Positions 9,125-18,164 of a DNA stretch of 64,000 nucleotides are shown here, in pieces (within the stretch, counting starts at the first letter, position 1; every line of letters begins with the position of its first letter). The notes under the pieces are model-generated. The model saw only the letters and a program-made list of their open reading frames with translations, ran no database searches and was not told the origin of the DNA. The stretch comes from Cyclobacteriaceae bacterium. GTDB lineage: Bacteria; Bacteroidota; Bacteroidia; Cytophagales; Cyclobacteriaceae. The stretch lies in the NCBI GenBank assembly GCA_016786585.1, contig JAEUUI010000008.1, positions 186,001-250,000 of the forward strand, read 5' to 3'. A program made the position numbers and the translations under genes.

Positions 9125-12067
9125 TTAGAGCACTACGTTCACGATTTTGCCGGGAACGATGATCACCTTTTTTGGCGGCTTGCCTTCGCTCCATTTCTGG
9201 ACGATTTCCGATGTCATAACCACTTTCTCGATATCTTCTTTCGGCATGTCGAGTGCGAAGCTCATCTGTGCCCGGACCTTTCCGTTGATGGAAATCGGGT
9301 ACGTGAACGAGCTTTCCACGAGGTATTGTTCATCGTGCTGCGGGAAGCTTGCGTCGAATATGGTTTTGCTATGGCCAAGTTTTTCCCAAAGTTCTTCTGA
9401 GATGTGCGGTGCGAACGGGGCAAGCGCAATAACGAGCGGCTCAAGAACCGCACGTTTGTTACACTTCATAGAGCTAAGTTCGTTCGAGCAAATCATGAAC
9501 TCACTCACCGAAGTATTGAATGAGAAGTTCTCGATGTCGGCCTGAATCTTCTTTAGTGTTTTGTGCAGAACTTTCAGTTCTTCTTTTACCGGTTCTGCAT
9601 CGGTAACAATAAAGTTGCCGGCTGCATCATGAAACAGGTTCCAGAACCTGCGCAGGAATTTGAACACGCCATCAATTCCTTGTGTGTTCCAGGGTTTGGA
9701 TTGCTCCAACGGACCTAAGAACATCTCGTACATTCTCAATGTGTCGGCACCGTAGTCGTTTATGATGGTATCGGGGTTAACGACATTGTGTTTCGACTTC
9801 GACATTTTCTCAACTTCGGAGCCAACGATGAACTTATTTTCAAGATTGGTAACGATTATCGCATCAATGAAGTTGGGCCTCCAATTTCTAAAGCCATTAA
9901 TATCTAGCTCGTCATTGTTGACTAAATTAATGTCTACATTTAACGACTGAAAAGAGTCAAGTCTAAAAAATGAGGCTGTAAAGTCGGTTCCGTGTACTTC
10001 ATTGTATTTCCTTAACTCGTTATCGAATATGTTGTACACTTTAACACGGTCCTCACTAGACAACTTTTTTTGATTTGAACGATCAACTAAATCCTTTGAG
10101 ACGAATATCTCGGGTAATTTTTTGTTAATAGACTTTTCGCTTAAGCTAAACGTTAATGTAATTCGATATGCAAACTTGGAAATACCCTGAATATGTCCCT
10201 GGTTGATAAGCTTCTTGAACGGCTCTTCCGAATCAACATATCCCAGGTCTTTAAGCGCCTTGCACCAGAAACGGGAGTACAACAAATGGCCAGTCGCATG
10301 TTCCGAACCGCCGATGTATAAGTCAACATCTTTCCAGTAGCTGATTGCTTCCTTGCTGGCGAACTCCTGATCGTTTTTAGGATCCATGTACCGGAACCAG
10401 TACCAGCTTGATCCTGCCCAGCCGGGCATGGTGGTCAGCTCATGCGGATTGCCTTTGTAGTTCCAGTTTATTGCGCGACCCAGCGGAGGTTCGCCGGTTT
10501 CTGTCGGCTTGTATTCGTTGATTTCCGGCAAGGTTACCGGTAAGTCTTTGAGATCAACCAGTTTAGGAATGCCATTCTCGTAATACATCGGAAATGGTTC
10601 ACCCCAGTAACGCTGGCGGCCGAAGATTGCATCGCGCATGCGGTAATTAACTTTACGCTTGCCGATGCCGAGATGTTCAACGCGTTGTAAGGCTTTTTCG
10701 ATCGCATCTTTCCAGTCGAGTCCGTTCAGGAAATCAGAATTGATCGTCTTTCCGGATTTCGGATCGAAGTTGTCTTTTGTGATGTCGGACGTTGGTCCTT
10801 CCAAAACATCAATGATTGGGAGGTTAAAATGTTTCGCGAAGGCGTAATCACGCGTGTCGCTTGAAGGAACCGCCATCACCGCTCCAGTGCCATAGCCTGC
10901 CAAAACATAATCGGCAATCCACACCGGGATCTTTGCTCCGTTAAACGGATTAATCGCGTACGCACCCGTGAATGCACCGGAGATTCTCTTTACTTCCGTC
11001 ATTCGTTCGCGCTCACTGCGATTCTTCGCTACCTCAACGTATTTCTCAACCTCACTTTTTTGTCCGGGTGTAGTGATTTGCGATACCAGCTCATGTTCCG
11101 GCGCGAGCACCATGAATGTTACGCCATAAATGGTATCGATTCGGGTAGTGAAGACATCGATCTTTGATGTTGAGCCCTCCACCGCGAAGGATAGTTCACA
11201 ACCAGTTGATTTGCCAATCCAGTTGCGTTGCATTTCCTTGATCGGTTCCGGCCAATCGATTGTATCCAAACCGTTCAGCAGACGCTCTGCATACGCAGAG
11301 ATGCGCATACTCCACTGCCACATTTCCTTGCGTTCAACCGCGTATCCGCCACGTTCACTTACGCCATCTTTTACTTCATCATTGGAAAGAACGGTTCCCA
11401 ATGCCGGGCACCAGTTTACCATGGTTTCGGAGCGGTAGGCAACGCGATATTTTTGCAGGAAGTTTTCCCTTTCCTGCTCGTTAAAAACCTTCCATTGTTC
11501 TGCGGTAATGAGCGGTGTCTCGTCATCACATACGGCATCTATATTTTTATTGCCATTCTTCTCAAGCTCGGCAATCAGCGTTTGAATCTTCTCGGTTTTG
11601 TCGGACTTCTTATTATAAAAGCTATTAAACAATTCCATGAAAATCCATTGCGTCCACTTGTAATAACTCGGATCGCTGGTTTGTACTTCGCGGCTCCAGT
11701 CGTAGCAGAAACCAATCTGACCTAATTGACGCTTATACGTTTCAATATTTACGCGGGTCGTTTTTTCGGGATGCTGGCCGGTTTGGATAGCATATTGTTC
11801 GGCTGGCAAGCCAAACGAGTCGAAGCCCATCGGATGCAGCACGTTAAAACCTTTTAAACGCTTGTAGCGCGACACGATGTCCGTTGCGATGTAACCGAGC
11901 GGGTGGCCTACGTGAAGTCCGGCACCGGAAGGATAAGGGAACATATCAAGCACATAGTACTTGGGTTTGGACGAATCGTTGGACACCTTATATGTGCCGC
12001 GTTTTGCCCACTCCGTGCGCCATTTTTCTTCAATTTTCCTGATCGCTTCTTTGCTGTATTCGGCCAT
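9125..12067 (-). CDS. leuS: Leucyl-tRNA synthetase, with an atypical AT-rich segment
   Basis: 980 residues; charges tRNA-Leu with leucine. The class I signatures are intact: HVGH at 52-55 and KMSKS near residue 755 (EKMSKSKHN). The editing domain lies between about 240 and 430. The length is somewhat above the roughly 920-940 usual in Bacteroidetes. The extra and divergent residues lie between about 626 and 742, just before KMSKS. That part is encoded by DNA of about 35 percent GC, against about 45-50 percent on either side, and contains Asn/Lys/Ser-rich sequence. The frame is open throughout, and recognisable LeuRS text resumes with DINLVNNDELDINGFRNWRP. The enzyme should be functional. Confidence 0.97.
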   Translation of the reverse strand: MAEYSKEAIRKIEEKWRTEWAKRGTYKVSNDSSKPKYYVLDMFPYPSGAGLHVGHPLGYIATDIVSRYKRLKGFNVLHPMGFDSFGLPAEQYAIQTGQHPEKTTRVNIETYKRQLGQIGFCYDWSREVQTSDPSYYKWTQWIFMELFNSFYNKKSDKTEKIQTLIAELEKNGNKNIDAVCDDETPLITAEQWKVFNEQERENFLQKYRVAYRSETMVNWCPALGTVLSNDEVKDGVSERGGYAVERKEMWQWSMRISAYAERLLNGLDTIDWPEPIKEMQRNWIGKSTGCELSFAVEGSTSKIDVFTTRIDTIYGVTFMVLAPEHELVSQITTPGQKSEVEKYVEVAKNRSERERMTEVKRISGAFTGAYAINPFNGAKIPVWIADYVLAGYGTGAVMAVPSSDTRDYAFAKHFNLPIIDVLEGPTSDITKDNFDPKSGKTINSDFLNGLDWKDAIEKALQRVEHLGIGKRKVNYRMRDAIFGRQRYWGEPFPMYYENGIPKLVDLKDLPVTLPEINEYKPTETGEPPLGRAINWNYKGNPHELTTMPGWAGSSWYWFRYMDPKNDQEFASKEAISYWKDVDLYIGGSEHATGHLLYSRFWCKALKDLGYVDSEEPFKKLINQGHIQGISKFAYRITLTFSLSEKSINKKLPEIFVSKDLVDRSNQKKLSSEDRVKVYNIFDNELRKYNEVHGTDFTASFFRLDSFQSLNVDINLVNNDELDINGFRNWRPNFIDAIIVTNLENKFIVGSEVEKMSKSKHNVVNPDTIINDYGADTLRMYEMFLGPLEQSKPWNTQGIDGVFKFLRRFWNLFHDAAGNFIVTDAEPVKEELKVLHKTLKKIQADIENFSFNTSVSEFMICSNELSSMKCNKRAVLEPLVIALAPFAPHISEELWEKLGHSKTIFDASFPQHDEQYLVESSFTYPISINGKVRAQMSFALDMPKEDIEKVVMTSEIVQKWSEGKPPKKVIIVPGKIVNVVL
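9841..10200. other. AT-rich tract inside leuS
   Basis: Six consecutive 60-base blocks here have 32-38 percent GC by direct count, while the block at 10201-10260 has 48 percent. The tract encodes the leucine-specific/pre-KMSKS region of LeuRS. It could be an acquired or recombined segment, or a fast-evolving insertion. Confidence 0.75.
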
Positions 12068-12116
12068 TGTCTGCTAAAAATTCCGTGATGAACCCCAGGA
12101 AAATCCCGGGAAACCG

Positions 12117-12124
12117 CAAAAATA
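12117..12124 (-). promoter_or_regulatory. Candidate -7 box for leuS
   Basis: On the minus strand the sequence reads TATTTTTG, a match to the Bacteroidetes -7 consensus TAnnTTTG, 50 bases before the leuS ATG. No good TTTG -33 box was found at the usual spacing. Confidence 0.45.
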
Positions 12125-12256
12125 ATCCAATCCTGCGAATTGCCCAGTATCGGGTTTCCTACACTTCATCAACTCCGTTCTACAGTTCAGTAACATACTT
12201 TTTAACTCGCGGGCCGGAACACGAACCTTTACCGTGTAATCGCACAACGCCCCGCT

Positions 12257-14413
12257 ATGAAAACATATTTTATCGTTCTGTTCGCACTACTGGTAGGTTC
12301 TGCATCGGCCCAAATGACTGTTTCCGGTAAAGTAGTCGATGAAAAAGGGGAAGCGGTGGTCGGTGCCAATGTGGTAATCAAAAATTCGTATGATGGTGCC
12401 AGCGTGGCCGCTGAAGGCACATTCACCTTTACTACGGCTGAACGTGGCAAGCAAATCATTACCGTATCTGCGATTGGCTACCAAACCTTTGAACAGGAAG
12501 TTGATCTTGACAAGTCGCTTGAGCTTACTGTTACCCTTCGTGAAGAATTCAATGAACTTGAGGCAGTCGTTATTGCTGCGGGATCTTTTACCGCGGGCGA
12601 AGAAAAACGGAGAACAATTTTAAAAGCTGTTGACATTGCTACCACGGCTGGCGCAACGGCTGATATCGCGGGAGCCTTGAATACATTACCCGGTACAACA
12701 AAAGTGGGTGAGACAGGGAGACTGTTTGTACGGGGCGGTGACGACAGCGAAGCGAGAACATTTATTGACGGTATGGCCGTGCTGAATTCCTACAGTGTTT
12801 CAGCGCCAAACACGCCCACACGCGGCCGCTTTATGCCGTTTATGTTTAAAGGAACAAGTTTCAGCACCGGGGGCTATTCAGCCGAATACGGACAGGCGCT
12901 TTCTTCTGCATTAATCCTGAATTCGAAAGACAAAGCCGAGATGAATCAAACCGACATCGGAATTCTTTCTGTCGGGGGCGAGGTTGCACACACCCAGGTA
13001 TTCGACCGGTCTTCGGTTTCAGGAAAAATAGGATACACTAACATCAGCCCGTACTATGACATTATTCGGCAGCGGGTAGACTGGAAAGATCCGTACACGT
13101 CATTCGAAGGAAATGCAGCGTATCGTCAGCAGATCGGTAACAACGGTGGATACCTGAAGGTGTATGGCAACTACAGTACAGCTGACCTGTCGATGTATCA
13201 GCATGATATTGCCGATCCCCAGAGCAAACAGTTGTATGATATTCACAATGAATACGCATATGGCAACGCTGCGTATGCTCAGCCATTGAATGAACGCTGG
13301 TCAGTGCGCGGAGGTGTGTCGTATTCCTACAATGAGAATGCGATCGAGATCGGCGGTAACCCGATGCGCGAAACCGAAAAGGGATTGCATGCTAAAGGTG
13401 TACTCGAGCATTCACTTTCCGATAAAGCTGAACTGCGTTTTGGTACCGAAGTGATTGCCCGGAAGTACAATGCTTCGCGATTCGATGAAGTGTCAGCAAC
13501 AACGCAGTCTCAGGGTTTTGATGAAGTTATTTCAGCAACGTTTGCGGAATCTGAAATTTACCTGAGCAATTCCGTGGTAACACGGGTGGGGGCACGCACG
13601 GAGTATAATAACCTGCTCGGCAAGCTTTCCCTTGATCCGCGAGTGTCGATCGCTTATAAGCCGTTTGAAAAAGGTCAGTTTTCGTTTGCTTATGGAACGT
13701 TCCGTCAATCCGCTAAAAATCAATATGTTAGAGTGAATCCGGATTTGAAGAACGAGAAAGCGGAACACTTCATTCTCAACTACCAGGTAATTACCGATAG
13801 CCGCACGTTCCGGATAGAAACGTATTACAAAAAGTACTCAGACCTTGTCAAGTTTGGCAATACCTATCAAACAATCATCAACAATAACGGAACGGGTTAT
13901 GCGCGGGGTGCAGAAGTTTTCTGGCGCGATAACAAGTCGTTAAAGAATGTTGATTATTGGGTTTCGTATTCGTTTCTCGACACAAAACGCGACTATCTTA
14001 ACTTTCCGTATGAAGCAATGCCAACCTTTGCTTCGAAGCATAACTTCTCGGTTGTTTACAAGCAATTCGTCAACGCGATAAAATCACAGCTTGGTGTTAC
14101 GTATTCGTACGGCTCACCGCGTCCATACAACAATCCGAACAGTGATGAATTTAATGCAGGCCGTACGCCTTCGTACCACGACCTGAGTGCCAATATTAGT
14201 TATTTACCGAAGAACTGGCTGATCGTACATGTGTCATGTACAAACTTGCTCGGTCGCGATAACATTTTTGGATATCAGTACAGCGCAACACCCGATGGAA
14301 ATGGCGTGTATGCCCGCCAGGCAATCAAACAACCTGCAAAACACTTTCTGCTGGTAGGAGTATTCATCACCCTGTCGAAAAATAAATCAATTAATCAATT
14401 ACCAAATCTGTAA
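12257..14413 (+). CDS. TonB-dependent receptor with CarboxypepD_reg-like domain
   Basis: 718 residues, an outer-membrane transporter that takes up a ligand using TonB energy. Signal peptide MKTYFIVLFALLVGSASA; then a carboxypeptidase-regulatory-like beta-sandwich (about 20-105: TVSGKVVDEKGEAVVGANV), a plug domain (about 110-215, including GRLFVRGGDDSEARTFIDG), and a beta-barrel that ends in LLVGVFITLSKN with a few extra residues (KSINQLPNL). It is compact for the class. It is followed 20 bases later by a small exported protein and lies divergent to leuS. The ligand is unknown; no siderophore or vitamin gene is adjacent. Confidence 0.92.
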   Translation: MKTYFIVLFALLVGSASAQMTVSGKVVDEKGEAVVGANVVIKNSYDGASVAAEGTFTFTTAERGKQIITVSAIGYQTFEQEVDLDKSLELTVTLREEFNELEAVVIAAGSFTAGEEKRRTILKAVDIATTAGATADIAGALNTLPGTTKVGETGRLFVRGGDDSEARTFIDGMAVLNSYSVSAPNTPTRGRFMPFMFKGTSFSTGGYSAEYGQALSSALILNSKDKAEMNQTDIGILSVGGEVAHTQVFDRSSVSGKIGYTNISPYYDIIRQRVDWKDPYTSFEGNAAYRQQIGNNGGYLKVYGNYSTADLSMYQHDIADPQSKQLYDIHNEYAYGNAAYAQPLNERWSVRGGVSYSYNENAIEIGGNPMRETEKGLHAKGVLEHSLSDKAELRFGTEVIARKYNASRFDEVSATTQSQGFDEVISATFAESEIYLSNSVVTRVGARTEYNNLLGKLSLDPRVSIAYKPFEKGQFSFAYGTFRQSAKNQYVRVNPDLKNEKAEHFILNYQVITDSRTFRIETYYKKYSDLVKFGNTYQTIINNNGTGYARGAEVFWRDNKSLKNVDYWVSYSFLDTKRDYLNFPYEAMPTFASKHNFSVVYKQFVNAIKSQLGVTYSYGSPRPYNNPNSDEFNAGRTPSYHDLSANISYLPKNWLIVHVSCTNLLGRDNIFGYQYSATPDGNGVYARQAIKQPAKHFLLVGVFITLSKNKSINQLPNL

Positions 14414-14433
14414 ACAATAAACTACATAAAACT

Positions 14434-15066
14434 ATGAAAGCCGCATTTGCCATTCTTCTTACCCTGATCGTAACAACATTAACCGCTCAGGACAAGTACA
14501 CCGAAAATATGGTGAAGAACATTGACGCGAGTTATAAAGCCCAGACCGTTGATGAACACCAGGTTACTGCCAACGCATTCGAACGCATCGCCGCAGCGGA
14601 GAAGACCCGGTGGGAACCATTCTACTATGCAGCATATAATTACGTGATGATGGCAACCGTTGAGACGGAAGGGGCAAAAAAGGATTCATATCTCGATTTG
14701 GCCGTTCGGAACATCGATCAGGCGAAAGCTATTAAAGCCAACGATTCTGAGATCACGGCACTGGAAGGATTTGTTCATATGATCCGGGTAACGGTTGACC
14801 CAATGACCCGCGGCCAGGAATATTCCGGGAAGGCTTTCCGTTCGTTTAGCACCGCGGTGGCACTCAATGGCGAGAATCCGCGCGCGCTGATGCTGATGGG
14901 CCAGATGCAATATGGCACTGCACAATTTTTCGGTACGCCAACAACCGAGGCATGTTCAACAATCCAGAAGTCGATCGAAAAGTTCGAAACCTTCAAACCC
15001 GAAAGTCCTATCGCGCCACAATGGGGAAAAGCATTTGCTCAAGGCCTTAAAGGCAATTGTAAATAA
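14434..15066 (+). CDS. Exported helical-repeat (TPR-like) protein, partner of the TonB receptor
   Basis: 210 residues. Signal peptide MKAAFAILLTLIVTTLTA, then an all-helical protein with repeat character (IAAAEKTRWEPFYYAAYNY; LDLAVRNIDQAKAIKAND; ENPRALMLMGQMQYGTAQF) that reads like degenerate TPR units. Two Cys residues (EACST and the C-terminal GNCK) could pair in the periplasm. It starts 20 bases after the receptor stop and a hairpin follows its own stop, so it is the last gene of a two-gene operon. It is probably a periplasmic accessory protein; the ligand and role are unknown. Confidence 0.8.
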   Translation: MKAAFAILLTLIVTTLTAQDKYTENMVKNIDASYKAQTVDEHQVTANAFERIAAAEKTRWEPFYYAAYNYVMMATVETEGAKKDSYLDLAVRNIDQAKAIKANDSEITALEGFVHMIRVTVDPMTRGQEYSGKAFRSFSTAVALNGENPRALMLMGQMQYGTAQFFGTPTTEACSTIQKSIEKFETFKPESPIAPQWGKAFAQGLKGNCK

Positions 15067-15086
15067 CGAAACATTGTTAGTGCAAG

Positions 15087-15110
15087 GCATTCCGGTTAGC
15101 CGGAATGCTT
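15087..15110 (+). terminator. Terminator-like hairpin after the receptor operon
   Basis: GCATTCCGG, loop TTAG, CCGGAATGC, then TT-ATCTT. The stem is a perfect 9 bp but the T tract is broken, so the termination efficiency is uncertain. Confidence 0.65.
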
Positions 15111-15130
15111 ATCTTAAAACCGGATAATCA

Positions 15131-15817
15131 ATGGAAACTGTAATCAAATTTTTAATCTTCTCGCATGTAGCAGCCGGAGCAGTATCGCTTATCACAGCAC
15201 CCATTGCCATGGTGGTGGTAAAAGGCGGTTCGGCACATCGTGTTTCGGGAAAAATCTTTCTCTGGAGCATGGTTTACATCTTCGTATCAGCAGTCATTTT
15301 AGGGACATACCATTGGAAACCGTTCTTGCTGATGGTATCGGTACTGAGCTTTTACCTGGTGTACAGCGGAACGCGGACATTGCATCAGAAACAAGTTCAC
15401 CTCGGCAAAGGGGTGATGTGGTATGATTGGGCTGTTGGTGTTGTGTGCGGGTTGTTCATGCTGGCATTCCTGGCGTGGTCGATTGAGCTGATGGTAAACG
15501 GTACAAACGTGATCCTGATTCTGTTCTTCAGCATAGGAGGTTTGTTCAGCATTGTTACCGAATTAAAACGTTACCGGTCGCGAAATGAAAGCCGTTACGG
15601 CTGGCTGTTCAATCATATCGGCAGAATGGTCGGAGGTTTTATAGCAGCCGTTACTGCGTTTTCAACTAACGTGCTGAATTTCCTGCCGGGTGTTGCCCAG
15701 TGGCTTTGGCCAACATTGATTGGAACGCCTCTGATTATCTACTGGATCAGAACCTATCGCAAAAAACTTGACAACGGTGCGCGAATAACCGACCTTGTTC
15801 AATTAAATAAACGCTAA
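15131..15817 (+). CDS. Integral membrane protein, DUF2306-like
   Basis: 228 residues with about six or seven transmembrane helices and little outside them. The early segment KGGSAHRVSGKIFLWSM carries the H-R-x-x-G-K pattern seen in DUF2306-type membrane proteins of Bacteroidetes; a conserved histidine also occurs at residue 13 (FSHVAAG) and in LFNHIGRMVGG. The family has no established biochemical role. The stop lies 4 bases before the histidine kinase start, so it heads an operon with the LytS/LytTR pair. This suggests, but does not show, that it contributes to sensing. Confidence 0.75.
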   Translation: METVIKFLIFSHVAAGAVSLITAPIAMVVVKGGSAHRVSGKIFLWSMVYIFVSAVILGTYHWKPFLLMVSVLSFYLVYSGTRTLHQKQVHLGKGVMWYDWAVGVVCGLFMLAFLAWSIELMVNGTNVILILFFSIGGLFSIVTELKRYRSRNESRYGWLFNHIGRMVGGFIAAVTAFSTNVLNFLPGVAQWLWPTLIGTPLIIYWIRTYRKKLDNGARITDLVQLNKR

Positions 15818-15821
15818 CTGC

Positions 15822-16847
15822 ATGCCCAGAGTCTCAGCCTGGCAAGGATTTAAATTTGAATTGAAGTTCCTGGCAACGGTGTCGCTGGTGAGCGTCATTC
15901 AGACCTGGTTTTTTTGTCGAAGGTGCCACGATCATCTTCGGTCGTACCTGCTGGTCAGTCTGTTCTGCCTGTGCATGTGGGTGTTTTTATGGCGTGGAAA
16001 TGCCCGGTTAACCGACTTGATAAACAAGAATATTTCGTGGCTGGAAGAGCCGGTTAAACGATTTGTCGTGGGTATGGTCGTTACGGTTGTTTACACGGCG
16101 GGCATTATTGTGCTTACCATGTATGCATTTAAATTGATTTTTGATTTCGACTTTGGCAGCAGCCTGCAGCCTACCATTATCATTTCGATTGTTATAACCC
16201 TTCTCATTTCGTTCTTTTTGCATGCGCGGGAGTTTTTGCTGAACTGGCGAAAACTTGAATTCGATGCTGTTCAACTCCGAAACGAAAATCTTACGTCAAA
16301 ATATGAGTCGTTAAAAAGTCAGCTTGATCCGCACTTCCTGTTCAATAGTTTAAATGTTTTGACGAACCTGGTTTATGCTGATCCGGATAAATCCGCAAGA
16401 TTCATCAAGCAGTTGTCGGAAGTTTACCGGTATGTACTTGAAGTGAGAAATAAAGAGGTTGTGCCGCTGGAGGAGGAGTTGAAGTTTGTTGAATCGTATC
16501 TGTATTTGCAGCAGATTCGTTTTGGCGATAAGCTCCGGATTGAAAATAACTTACAGGGCGTAGTTGGTTTTATTCCTCCGTTAGCGTTGCAGATACTCGC
16601 CGAAAATGCAATTAAGCATAACATCATTTCGGAAGATGATCCCCTTACGATCAAATTATATCCCGAAAACAACGAAGTGGTTATTGAAAATAATCTTCAG
16701 AAAAAAGTTCTGCTGACGGAAGGCAGCACAGGTATCGGCCTGGATAACGTTACCAAGCGATACGAGTTTCTGAGCGATAAAAAGATTACCATTCTGGAAA
16801 CAGCAACTTCATTCATTGTTAAACTACCGTTACTTTCCAACAGCTGA
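15822..16847 (+). CDS. LytS/YehU-type sensor histidine kinase
   Basis: 341 residues. The N-terminal half has four predicted transmembrane helices (to about residue 135), followed by a short coiled linker and a His_kinase domain with the phospho-acceptor box QLDPHFLFNSLN (His171). The ATPase part has LAENAIKHN (N box) and GIGLDNV (G box). Its stop overlaps the next gene's ATG by one base (TGATG at 16845-16849), so kinase and regulator are co-translated. It presumably phosphorylates the LytTR regulator next door. The stimulus is unknown. Confidence 0.92.
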   Translation: MPRVSAWQGFKFELKFLATVSLVSVIQTWFFCRRCHDHLRSYLLVSLFCLCMWVFLWRGNARLTDLINKNISWLEEPVKRFVVGMVVTVVYTAGIIVLTMYAFKLIFDFDFGSSLQPTIIISIVITLLISFFLHAREFLLNWRKLEFDAVQLRNENLTSKYESLKSQLDPHFLFNSLNVLTNLVYADPDKSARFIKQLSEVYRYVLEVRNKEVVPLEEELKFVESYLYLQQIRFGDKLRIENNLQGVVGFIPPLALQILAENAIKHNIISEDDPLTIKLYPENNEVVIENNLQKKVLLTEGSTGIGLDNVTKRYEFLSDKKITILETATSFIVKLPLLSNS

Positions 16848-17608
16848 TGAACGTACTGATCATTGAAGACGAACCATTGGCTGCGCAGCGGCTGGAAACG
16901 TTGATTGCTGATATTAAACCCGACTCAAGCATTCTTGCCCGAATCGATTCTGTAAAAAAATCGGTGCAATGGTTTAAAAATAATCCCGCACCCGACCTGG
17001 TGCTGATGGACATCCAGCTTGCGGATGGAATCAGTTTCCAGATTTTTGAACAATGTGAAGTTAACGCCCCGGTAATTTTTACAACTGCGTATGACGAGTA
17101 CGCGCTGAAGGCCTTTAAGGTTAACAGCATCGACTACATTCTAAAACCTGTTGATAAAGCGGATCTCGCCAACGGACTGCGAAAGCTGGAGTCGTTAAAA
17201 GGCCTACAGCCCTCGCAGCAGCAACTTATGCAGAGCATCACGCAGGCCATGCAAATGCTGACGCGTAAATTCAAAGAACGTTTTGTTATCAAGGTGGGGG
17301 AGCATCTTAAAACGCTCGAAACCAGAAACGTGCTATACTTCTTCAGTCAGGAAAAAACAACCTTTTGCCACTCAACGGATAGCCGAAATTACATTCTTGA
17401 CTATACACTTGAGCAGTTAGAGACGCTGGTTGATCCGGCAGAATACTTTCGGGTGAACCGGAAATACCTCGTGCGGGGCGATAGCATTCAGGATATTATC
17501 TCTTATACCAACAGCAGGCTGCGGCTCGTGCTCCGCGATTCGCAGGACAACGACATTATTGTGGCACGTGAGCGCGTGCAGGACTTCAGGCTTTGGTTGG
17601 ATCGTTAG
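16847..17608 (+). CDS. LytTR-family response regulator
   Basis: 253 residues. The receiver domain (1-120) has the acidic pocket IIEDEP, the phospho-acceptor Asp in LVLMDIQLADG (near 56), and the Lys of ILKPVDKA. The C-terminal LytTR DNA-binding domain (about 140-253) includes FRVNRKYLVRGDSI, typical of the family. It is paired with the upstream LytS kinase. Its last 23 bases overlap the 3' end of a convergent single-domain receiver gene. Confidence 0.94.
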   Translation: MNVLIIEDEPLAAQRLETLIADIKPDSSILARIDSVKKSVQWFKNNPAPDLVLMDIQLADGISFQIFEQCEVNAPVIFTTAYDEYALKAFKVNSIDYILKPVDKADLANGLRKLESLKGLQPSQQQLMQSITQAMQMLTRKFKERFVIKVGEHLKTLETRNVLYFFSQEKTTFCHSTDSRNYILDYTLEQLETLVDPAEYFRVNRKYLVRGDSIQDIISYTNSRLRLVLRDSQDNDIIVARERVQDFRLWLDR

Positions 17609-17996
17609 GCTCAATGATCTTGCGGAGATCGTCAATATCGGCCTGCCGGAGCGGCTTGGTTACAAAGTGTACAACGTTCTTGTACTGAAATGCCAGGCTG
17701 CGGTCTTTATGACTATTGGAGCTGGTAAGCACGATAATTTTTGATTTATCGCGCACTTCTTCCGGAAGTTTGTTGAACCCGTCAAGGAATCCGAACCCGT
17801 CAAGGTTGGGCATATTCAGATCCAGGAAAATAACGTCAGGTACGGTATGAGCGCGGGCGGAATTCAGCTGTTCCAGCGCCTCTTCGGCTGATTTGTAACT
17901 CGTCAGGTTCTTCGAAAAGCGGTATACCTCCAAAAACCTCTTCTGAATAAAGAGGTCGATATCGCTGTCGTCAATAAGAACCGTTGAGTTAACCAT
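17586..17996 (-). CDS. Single-domain CheY-like response regulator
   Basis: 136 residues, receiver domain only. The pocket is complete: IDDSDID (acidic pair), VIFLDLNMPNLDG with the phospho-acceptor Asp, the Thr/Ser of VLTSSNS and the Lys of FVTKPL. This is the Rcp1-like form common in Bacteroidetes, where stand-alone receivers are targets of hybrid kinases. It has no output domain. It is convergent with the LytTR gene and shares 23 bases of coding sequence with it, so each transcript is antisense to the other end. Confidence 0.93.
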   Translation of the reverse strand: MVNSTVLIDDSDIDLFIQKRFLEVYRFSKNLTSYKSAEEALEQLNSARAHTVPDVIFLDLNMPNLDGFGFLDGFNKLPEEVRDKSKIIVLTSSNSHKDRSLAFQYKNVVHFVTKPLRQADIDDLRKIIEPNDPTKA

Positions 17997-18164
17997 ACGC
18001 GGAACAAATCACCCTGTATACTTATAAACTTAAAACAAAAGTTTCTAAAAAGCGGAAAAAATCTTGTAAAATTGTGTTTCGGACTATCCGACAAATTGTG
18101 GTTTGGATAGTTTCCAAAGCATTGAAAAAAACACTAAAATTGCCCTTTAAACCCTAAATCAACT

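Noticed and set aside
9841-10200. Frameshift or pseudogene in leuS
   Set aside because: The frame is open across the whole tract, normal LeuRS sequence resumes, and the KMSKS motif is intact.
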